Positions 58,323 through 64,000 of a stretch of 64,000 bases of DNA are shown here, piece by piece (positions within the stretch are counted from its first letter, which is position 1; every line of letters starts with the position of its first letter). Made by a program: the position numbers and the translations under genes. The notes under the pieces were generated by a model. The model did no database searches and was not told the DNA's origin. It worked only from the letters and a program-made list of their open reading frames with translations. The stretch comes from Streptomyces sp. NBC_01268 (GTDB lineage: Bacteria; Actinomycetota; Actinomycetes; Streptomycetales; Streptomycetaceae), in NCBI RefSeq assembly GCF_036240795.1, contig NZ_CP108454.1:496001-560000 (forward strand), given 5' to 3'.

Positions 58323-60305
58323 TTGCCTTCCGTAAGCGACAGCGACAGCGTCGGCGAGAGCAGCAGCGCCCGTGCGAACGACTCGGACTCCGTCACCGAC
58401 CCCTCCCCTCCCGTCGAGCAGTACCGCTACGTCCAGCCCAAGCTGGCCGCGCTCGACGGCAAGCCGACCTCCCCGTGGGTGATGGTGCGCCGGCTGCCCC
58501 AGCTCGTCCGCAAGGGGCTCGCGCTCGGCTGGCGGGTCGACCGCCGTGCCGTGACGGTCCTGCTCTCGTGCCAGGCGCTCTCGGCGGTCCTGGAGGCGGC
58601 GGGGCTCGTCGCCACCGGCAGCACCATCACCTCGCTCGTCTCCGCCGGCGACATCCGCGAGCGGCTGTCGGAGGCGCTGCCGTCCATCGTGCTCATCGGC
58701 GCCGCCGTCGCGGTGCGCGCCGTGCTCGGCATCGTCATCTCCGACGTCTCCTCGCGCCTGTCGCCGCGGATCTCCCGCGAGGCCGAGCTGGAGATGCTGC
58801 ACGCCGCCGCGAACGCCGAGCTCACCGCGTACGACCACCCCGGCTTCAACGACAAGTGGGACCACGCCGACCGGGGTGCGGACGTGGCGAAGGACCTGAT
58901 CACCGAGTCGCAGATGCTGATGTCCTGTCTCGCCTCGATCATCGCGGCGGCCGGCGTCGTCACGGTCCTGCACCCCGTGCTGCTGCCCCTGCTCGTCCTG
59001 GCCGTGCTCCCGCAGGCCCTCGCCCGGATGAAGGGCGCCCACCTGCACTGGGAGAGCAGCCGTGCCGTGTCGGCGGAGCGGCGCACGCTCGGGCATCTGC
59101 GCTGGTACATCGCCGACCGGCAGATCGCCGACCAGCTCCGCGCGGGCACGATGTTCGGCTTCCTGCTGGGTCGCTACCGTGAGATCGGCGCCCGCGTCGA
59201 CGCCGTCACGGACCGGGCCATCCACCGGGGCGCGCGCTGGGCGTTCGCCGGGTCGCTCGCCGGCGGGATCGCCTCCGCGGTCATGTGGGGCGCGCTGGTC
59301 GGGCTGCTCGCCACCGGCCGGATGACGCTCGCGACCGCCGGAACGGCCGTCTTCGCGCTGCAGACCGTGAGCAACAACCTGTACGGGATCGTCGGTTACG
59401 GTACGCAGATCTTCCGCACCGGCCTGTACGTCGACGACTGGGTCGACTTCATCACCGAGGCGGGCGGCCACCGCCTCGACCGCGGCGCCGTCGTCCCCGA
59501 CCCGCCGACGACGGTGCGCGCCGAGGAGCTCACGTACACGTATCCGGAGGCCGACGAGCCCGCCCTCGACGGGATCACCCTGGAGGTACGGGCCGGGGAG
59601 ATCATCGCGCTGGTCGGGGAGAACGGTTCCGGCAAGACCACGCTGTCCAAGCTGCTCGCCGGCCTCTACCTCCCCACCGGGGGCACGGTCACCTGGGACG
59701 CCCGGGACGTCCGCACGCTCGACCCGTACGCGATGTGGAAGCACACCGCCGTCGTCCCGCAGGTCTTCGCCCACTGGCCGCTCACCGCCGAGGAGAACAT
59801 CACCCTCGGCCAGCCGCACGGCGATGCCCGGGAATCCCTCCTCCAGGCCGCCGAGCGCTCGGGCGCGGCCGAGGTCGTCCAGGGCCTGCGCAGCGGCTGG
59901 AACACGCTGCTCGCCCGCGAGTGGTTCGGCGGCGTCGAGCTCTCGGGCGGCCAGTGGCAGCGCCTCGCCATCGCCCGGGCGTTCTACCGCCCGGGCCTCC
60001 TCGTCCTCGACGAGCCCACCAGCGCCCTCGACGCCCGCGCCGAGCACCGCATCTTCGCCGGACTCCGCGAGATCGCGAAGGACCGCCCGGTCGTGCTCGT
60101 CACCCACCGACTCGCCAACGTCGCCGTCGCCGACCGCATCATCGTGCTCAGCCACGGCAGGGTCATCCAGCAGGGCACGTACACCCGGCTCGCCGAGGTC
60201 CCCGGCCTGTTCCGGGAGCTGCTGGAGCTTCAGAACGACCGGGGGATCCCCTCGCAGCGCACGGCGGAACCCGAGTCCGAGGCGGGAGCGGGCGCGACCG
60301 CCTAG
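58323..60305 (+). CDS. ABC exporter half-transporter (permease fused to ATPase)
   Basis: 660 residues from a TTG start with an AAGGGA site. A Ser/Asp-rich cytoplasmic tail of ~40 residues precedes an ABC type-1 membrane domain of about six helices (AVTVLLSCQALSAVLEAAGL and PVLLPLLVLAVLPQALAR among them). The C-terminal ATPase has Walker A ALVGENGSGKTTLSKLLAGL, Q-loop TAVVPQVF, signature VELSGGQWQRLAIARA, Walker B LLVLDEPTSALD and the H-loop VLVTHRLANV. Exporter topology suggests efflux of a peptide, lipid or drug as a homodimer. It lies behind the tripeptidyl-peptidase gene; co-regulation is possible. Confidence 0.9.
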   Translation: MPSVSDSDSVGESSSARANDSDSVTDPSPPVEQYRYVQPKLAALDGKPTSPWVMVRRLPQLVRKGLALGWRVDRRAVTVLLSCQALSAVLEAAGLVATGSTITSLVSAGDIRERLSEALPSIVLIGAAVAVRAVLGIVISDVSSRLSPRISREAELEMLHAAANAELTAYDHPGFNDKWDHADRGADVAKDLITESQMLMSCLASIIAAAGVVTVLHPVLLPLLVLAVLPQALARMKGAHLHWESSRAVSAERRTLGHLRWYIADRQIADQLRAGTMFGFLLGRYREIGARVDAVTDRAIHRGARWAFAGSLAGGIASAVMWGALVGLLATGRMTLATAGTAVFALQTVSNNLYGIVGYGTQIFRTGLYVDDWVDFITEAGGHRLDRGAVVPDPPTTVRAEELTYTYPEADEPALDGITLEVRAGEIIALVGENGSGKTTLSKLLAGLYLPTGGTVTWDARDVRTLDPYAMWKHTAVVPQVFAHWPLTAEENITLGQPHGDARESLLQAAERSGAAEVVQGLRSGWNTLLAREWFGGVELSGGQWQRLAIARAFYRPGLLVLDEPTSALDARAEHRIFAGLREIAKDRPVVLVTHRLANVAVADRIIVLSHGRVIQQGTYTRLAEVPGLFRELLELQNDRGIPSQRTAEPESEAGAGATA

Positions 60306-60363
60306 CGAGGCGTGGAAAGACGGAGGAACGGACAGGGGGAAGGCGGAAAGGGGGACGGATCGC

Positions 60364-61632
60364 TCAGCGGCAGGCGGCCGTGTCGTCCGAGGCACCCGGG
60401 TAGGCCGCGGCGCGCACCTGACCGAAGTTGACGACGAAGGCGTCGTACACCGACGGCGTGGTGATCCGCAGCATCGTCTCGTCGTTGTCGCGGAGCGCGG
60501 GGCCGCTCCAGTTGTGGCTGCCGGTGAAGACCAGCGTGTCGCGCACCCCGGCGTACATGCCGTCGATCATGAGGTTCTTGGAGTGGACGATGCGGTTCGG
60601 GGTGGCGGAGTCGGCGTCGTGGTCGTGCTGGTAGCAGCGGGTGGTGAGGCGCGTCTGGCCGTGCAGGGCGCTCCACGTACCGCTGTCGGTCTCGCTGTAG
60701 ACGATGTCGACGGTGCAACCGGCGGCGGCGAGCGCCCGCAGCTTGTCGGCGACGCCCTGCCGGGTGATCTTCAGCATGGCGGCGCGGATGGCGGTGCGGT
60801 GGGTCCCGGCGGCGTCGGTCCAGGTGCAGCCGACGTTGTCGAGGGCGTTGACGACGGTGTCGGTGTCGTCCGTGGTCCCCGCGCGCGGGAAGAAGTACGC
60901 CTTGTAGTCGCCCGACCCGGCGTACGTGTAGGTCCAGTCGGCGCGGTCCTGCCGGGCGAGCGCGGTGAAGTAGGAGGTGTAGGCGGAGTACACGGTGGGG
61001 TTGCCGGCGAAGGCGACGGCGCTGTTCCAGTAGCGGGAGTAGTTCGACGGCGTCAGGTTGGACGTCATCTGCAGCACCGCCTGCGTCACCGCGCCGCCGC
61101 CGACGCTGCTGAACAGCAGGAACTTGTTGTGGTTGATCCCGCTCGCGCTCGTCCCCAGACAGGACCGGCCCTTCGCGCACAGGGTGACGTACGAGCTCTT
61201 GGTGAGGTCGGTGCCGAGCGCCGCCTTGAGCGTGTTGTAGGAGGCGGGGCTCCCGGCGGGGTCGCTGAACGTCGTCTCGTCCAGGACGACCTGGACGTTC
61301 ACGCCGCGGGCGGTGTGCGCGTCGGACAGCTCCTGGGCGACGGTGGCGTCCCACAGGTGGTACATCGCCATCCGGATCGTCGATCCGGTGTCGGCGGCGG
61401 CGATGAACTCGCGCGCACGGTCCCGGACGGCGTTCTGCCGCGCCGGGTCGGTCGACGTCGGGTCGTTGAACACCGGCCCCAGCTGCGGCACGGCGACCTC
61501 GCCCTCGGCCGCCACCCTGGACGGAGCCTCCCCTTCCGGTGCGCTCGCCGCCTGCGCGGGCCCGAGCGCACCGGTCGCGAGTATGAGAGCGAGTCCGGCC
61601 ACGCCGAGGCGTCGGCGGATGCTGGAGAGCAT
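60364..61632 (-). CDS. Secreted phospholipase-D-like protein
   Basis: 422 residues with signal peptide (RRRLGVAGLALILATGALGP then AQA). Two HKD-like half-sites can be seen: SGINHNKFLLFSSVGGG and PNRIVHSKNLMIDGMYAGV, each keeping His-x-Lys, followed by TGSHNWSGPALRDNDETML, which fits the second PLD repeat. Asp is missing from the first site (HNKFLLFS), so the motif is degenerate on that side. Several cysteines suggest disulphides. Secreted phosphodiesterase or nuclease-like role; substrate not determined. Confidence 0.8.
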   Translation of the reverse strand: MLSSIRRRLGVAGLALILATGALGPAQAASAPEGEAPSRVAAEGEVAVPQLGPVFNDPTSTDPARQNAVRDRAREFIAAADTGSTIRMAMYHLWDATVAQELSDAHTARGVNVQVVLDETTFSDPAGSPASYNTLKAALGTDLTKSSYVTLCAKGRSCLGTSASGINHNKFLLFSSVGGGAVTQAVLQMTSNLTPSNYSRYWNSAVAFAGNPTVYSAYTSYFTALARQDRADWTYTYAGSGDYKAYFFPRAGTTDDTDTVVNALDNVGCTWTDAAGTHRTAIRAAMLKITRQGVADKLRALAAAGCTVDIVYSETDSGTWSALHGQTRLTTRCYQHDHDADSATPNRIVHSKNLMIDGMYAGVRDTLVFTGSHNWSGPALRDNDETMLRITTPSVYDAFVVNFGQVRAAAYPGASDDTAACR

Positions 61633-61764
61633 GAATCCCCCTCGATCTGCTGCTGGTTGAAGGGACGACCTTAGTGGATCGCAAACCGGGCACCATACCA
61701 GCGGCGCCTCTCCGCCGGACGGCTTTGACTACTCTCCACACTCGCGTGGCTCCATGGCGTAATC

Positions 61765-63078
61765 ATGAGCGCGGGAGGGAACATCTTGATCTTCAGCCTG
61801 AGCCGCCGCCGCAAGTCCGCGCCGATGTCCGCGTCCGCGCCCGCATCCGTGCCCGCGCCCGCATCCGCTTCCTCATCCACGGCCGGGTCCGCGCCCGCCC
61901 CCGTCAGCCATGCCTGCCCCTACACGTCGGTCGCCCCAAGGCGCGACGCGCCCACAGCCGTGGCCCGCGTCCGGTCCGAGCCGGAGGCGGCGTCCGATGT
62001 CGTCGACCGGCGGCAGGCGGAGACCTTCATCCGGCAGTTCCATCACGAGCAGCCGAACGAGGGGGACGCAGAGCGCAGGGTCCGGGCGGTCCTGGACGAG
62101 ATCGACCGGACCGGCAGCTACGAGCACTCCCCCGCCGAGCTCGCGTTCGGCGCGCGGGTCGCGTGGCGCAACGCGGCACGGTGCATCGGGCGGCTGTACT
62201 GGCGCAGCATGGTGGTACGGGACCTGCGGCACCTGACGGACGCCGACGACATCGCCGCCGCCTGCTTCGAGCACCTGCGGCTCGCCGGAAACGGCGGCCG
62301 CGTCCGTCCGGTGCTGTCCGTCTTCGCGCCCGACCGGCCGGGCAGGCCCGCGCCGCGGATCGTCAACGACCAGCTCGTGCGGTACGCCGGACACCGGACC
62401 GGTGACGGCGACTGGATCGGCGACCCCCGCAGCTCCCTGCTGACCGCCCGCGCCCGCCACTTGGGCTGGAAGCGCGACGAAGAGGCCTTCCAGACCCTCC
62501 CGTTGATCGTGCAGGAACGTCCCGGCCTGCGCCCGGACTGGTACGAGCTGCCGGACGACACGGTGCTGGAGGTCCCGCTGAGCCATCCCGATCACGACTG
62601 GTTCGCGGAGCTGGGGCTGCGCTGGTACGCCGTGCCCGCGATCAGCGACATGACGCTGGAGATCGGCGGCGTACGGTATCCGGCGGCGCCGTTCAACGGC
62701 TGGTACATGGGCACGGAGATCGGAGCCCGCAACCTCGCCGACCCCGAGCGCTACGACCTCCTGCCGGTGGTGGCGGACCGGCTGGGCCTCGACCGGACGT
62801 CGGAGCGCACGCTGTGGCGGGACCGGGCGCTGGTCGAGCTCAACGTGGCGGTGCTGCACTCCTACCAGGAGGCCGGGGTGACGATGGCCGACCATCACAC
62901 CGAGTCGGACCGGTTCCTGCGCCACATCGCCCAGGAGACCCGCCTCGGCCGCTCGACCCCCGCCGACTGGAGCTGGATCGTCCCCCCGATATCCGGCTCC
63001 GCCACGTCCGTCTTCCACCGCTACTACGACCCCGTGGATCCGTCCCTCCGCCCCGCGTTCCTCCCCCGGGAGGCGTAG
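61765..63078 (+). CDS. nos: Bacterial nitric oxide synthase oxygenase domain
   Basis: 437-residue NOS making NO from L-arginine through a heme-thiolate centre with pterin; no reductase domain is fused, as in other bacterial NOS. The heme ligand is Cys140 in VAWRNAARCIGRLYWRSM. Substrate pocket: PFNGWYMGTEIGARNLAD with the Arg-binding Glu318. Later AVLHSYQEAGVTMADHHTES and WSWIVPPISGSATSVFHRYY carry pterin-site residues. The first ~75 residues are an Ala/Ser/Pro-rich extension (SASAPASVPAPASASSSTAG) beyond the usual catalytic core, containing CPYTSVAPRR. It stands alone, divergent to the PLD-like gene, with no thaxtomin-type nonribosomal synthetase nearby. Confidence 0.93.
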   Translation: MSAGGNILIFSLSRRRKSAPMSASAPASVPAPASASSSTAGSAPAPVSHACPYTSVAPRRDAPTAVARVRSEPEAASDVVDRRQAETFIRQFHHEQPNEGDAERRVRAVLDEIDRTGSYEHSPAELAFGARVAWRNAARCIGRLYWRSMVVRDLRHLTDADDIAAACFEHLRLAGNGGRVRPVLSVFAPDRPGRPAPRIVNDQLVRYAGHRTGDGDWIGDPRSSLLTARARHLGWKRDEEAFQTLPLIVQERPGLRPDWYELPDDTVLEVPLSHPDHDWFAELGLRWYAVPAISDMTLEIGGVRYPAAPFNGWYMGTEIGARNLADPERYDLLPVVADRLGLDRTSERTLWRDRALVELNVAVLHSYQEAGVTMADHHTESDRFLRHIAQETRLGRSTPADWSWIVPPISGSATSVFHRYYDPVDPSLRPAFLPREA

Positions 63079-63099
63079 CCGGCCGCGCCCACAGAAGAC

Positions 63100-63567
63100 T
63101 CACGCGCTCCCCGCGCCCGGCTCCTGCCCCGCCCCCGGCGAGACCGGCCGCTCGAAGAAGGTCTCCAGAACGACGGTGGCCTGCGTCCCGCTGACCCCGT
63201 CGATCGCATAGATCCGGCGCAGCACGTCCTGGAGCTGCTCGGTGGTCGCCGTCCGCACCTTCACCAGCACGGAGGCGCTCCCGGCTATGACGTGCGCTTC
63301 CACGAGTTCGGGGAGCGCGGCGAAGTCCCGCGCCGAATCACCCATCCAGGCGGTCGAGTCGACCATCACGTACGCCAGCACGCCGCTGCCCACCGCCGCC
63401 GGGTCGACCTCGACGGTGGTGCGCCGGATGACGCCCGACTCCCGCAGTTTGCGTACCCGCTCGTGGGCGGCACCGGCGGAGAGGCCCACCGCCCGGCCCA
63501 GTGCGGCATAGGACTGGGTGGCGTCCTGCTGGAGCTGCGCCAGCAGGCCGCGATCTATGTGATCCAC
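63100..63567 (-). CDS. Lrp/AsnC-family regulator
   Basis: 155 residues. HTH: LLAQLQQDATQSYAALGRAV, GLSAGAAHERVRKLRESGV. RAM domain: AHVIAGSASVLVKVRTATTE and IDGVSGTQATVVLETFFERP. GTG at 63567 (GGAGAG just upstream) gives the usual N-terminus MDHIDRGLLAQL; an ATG at 63612 would add 15 unrelated residues. Divergent to the SMP-30-like gene (101 bp), its most likely target. Confidence 0.87.
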   Translation of the reverse strand: MDHIDRGLLAQLQQDATQSYAALGRAVGLSAGAAHERVRKLRESGVIRRTTVEVDPAAVGSGVLAYVMVDSTAWMGDSARDFAALPELVEAHVIAGSASVLVKVRTATTEQLQDVLRRIYAIDGVSGTQATVVLETFFERPVSPGAGQEPGAGSA

Positions 63568-63668
63568 AACTCTCCGTTCGACACCGTCTTGCCGAGACCG
63601 TATCCCATCCATCAGTGTCGGTCACAGGCCGAAGGTGATTCGGCAGATCTCATCACGAGGAGAACGGC

Positions 63669-64000
63669 ATGCCCACGCCCACCGAACGCCCCGCCTTGTA
63701 CGAGATGTTCGACGAGCGGTTCCGTACCGGCCGGTGCATGAACGGCGACGCGGAGCTGGAGGTCCTGTACACGGGCTGCCGCTGGGCGGAGGGGCCCGTC
63801 TACCTGCCCGCCTGGCGGCAGGTCGTCTGGAGCGACATCCCCAACGACCGGATGCTGCGCTGGGACGAGGAGACGGGGGCCGTCAGCGTCTTCCGCCGCA
63901 CCGCCGGGCACACCAACGGCAACACGCTGGACCGCGAGGGCCGCCTGATCACCTGTGAGCAGGGGAATCGCCGGGTGACCCGGACCGAGCACGACGGCAC
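63669..64000 (+). CDS. SMP-30/gluconolactonase-like protein, 5' part
   Basis: Starts at an ATG seven nucleotides after GAGGAGA and runs off the right edge; about 110 residues are visible. The sequence follows the SMP-30/gluconolactonase/LRE six-bladed propeller N-terminus: CRWAEGPVYLPAWRQVVWSD (metal-ligand Glu in WAEGP), MLRWDEETGAVSVFRR, GHTNGNTLDREGRLITCEQG. Likely a sugar lactonase, cytosolic. Confidence 0.85.
   Translation, partial: MPTPTERPALYEMFDERFRTGRCMNGDAELEVLYTGCRWAEGPVYLPAWRQVVWSDIPNDRMLRWDEETGAVSVFRRTAGHTNGNTLDREGRLITCEQGNRRVTRTEHDG

Noticed and set aside
1..64000. tRNA or rRNA genes
   Set aside because: No cloverleaf-like segment with conserved TTCRA arm or rRNA-like stretch was noticed in the intergenic regions; a covariance-model scan would be decisive.

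Overview
The window looks like chromosomal Streptomyces (or a very close actinomycete). Coding sequence is very GC-rich with strong third-position GC bias, GTG and TTG starts and 4-nt ATGA/GTGA stop-start overlaps are common, and the content is typical: Tat-exported lipoprotein sugar binding, a GH18 chitinase behind a DasR-type site, an S8 subtilase, an ECF sigma factor, a bacterial NO synthase and a lanthipeptide locus. I count about 55 protein genes. I saw no tRNA, rRNA, CRISPR array or phage module.

Layout. 0-8 kb: 3' part of an MFS transporter, an M20 peptidase whose expected first metal ligand His is Cys, a compact lanthipeptide locus (60-aa precursor directly followed by a three-domain LanL-type synthetase with a Cys/Cys-Cys zinc signature), a DUF998 membrane protein, an MmyB-like regulator and a frameshifted flavodoxin-fold NAD(P)H oxidoreductase. 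8-13.2 kb: a rhodanese remnant, tiny membrane peptides, an ECF sigma factor coupled to a Cys-motif membrane protein, a CDGSH protein coupled to a heme-oxygenase-like redox enzyme, an SRPBCC protein, a HemK-like methyltransferase and a RhoGDI-like protein. 13.2-18.4 kb: a four-gene CoA-thioester operon (enoyl-CoA hydratase, acetoacetyl-CoA synthetase-type ligase, 3-hydroxyacyl-CoA dehydrogenase, amidohydrolase) opposite a MarR regulator, with three copies of a palindromic operator between them. 18.4-26 kb: an alpha-galactoside utilisation operon (class V aminotransferase, binding lipoprotein, two permeases, GH36 enzyme), then its LacI regulator. A LacI-type operator overlaps the first start codon.

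26-33 kb is the most accessory stretch: two unrecognised genes, a TetR gene with its operator, serine-resolvase and Tn3 transposase debris flanking a leaderless six-bladed tectonin-like propeller, VOC and GNAT genes, a P-loop protein and a secreted propeller. 33-44 kb holds a carboxylesterase, an aminotransferase/EamA pair opposite an Lrp regulator, an S8 protease, and a TPR protein coupled to a polyprenyl synthetase. 44-51 kb holds an ArsR-like regulator opposite a Tat-exported PAF-acetylhydrolase-like lipase, then a glycerolipid block: lipid kinase and alkyl-DHAP-synthase-like flavoprotein facing TetR-glpD. 51-64 kb holds chitinase, amidase, a two-component system, a secreted tripeptidyl-peptidase-like lipoprotein, an ABC exporter, a secreted PLD-like protein, NO synthase, an Lrp regulator and a truncated SMP-30 gene.

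Best candidates for something new: the lanthipeptide locus, the RhoGDI-like protein, the CDGSH/heme-oxygenase-like pair, and the tectonin gene set in Tn3 debris. Family assignments are from reading motifs; no database search was run.
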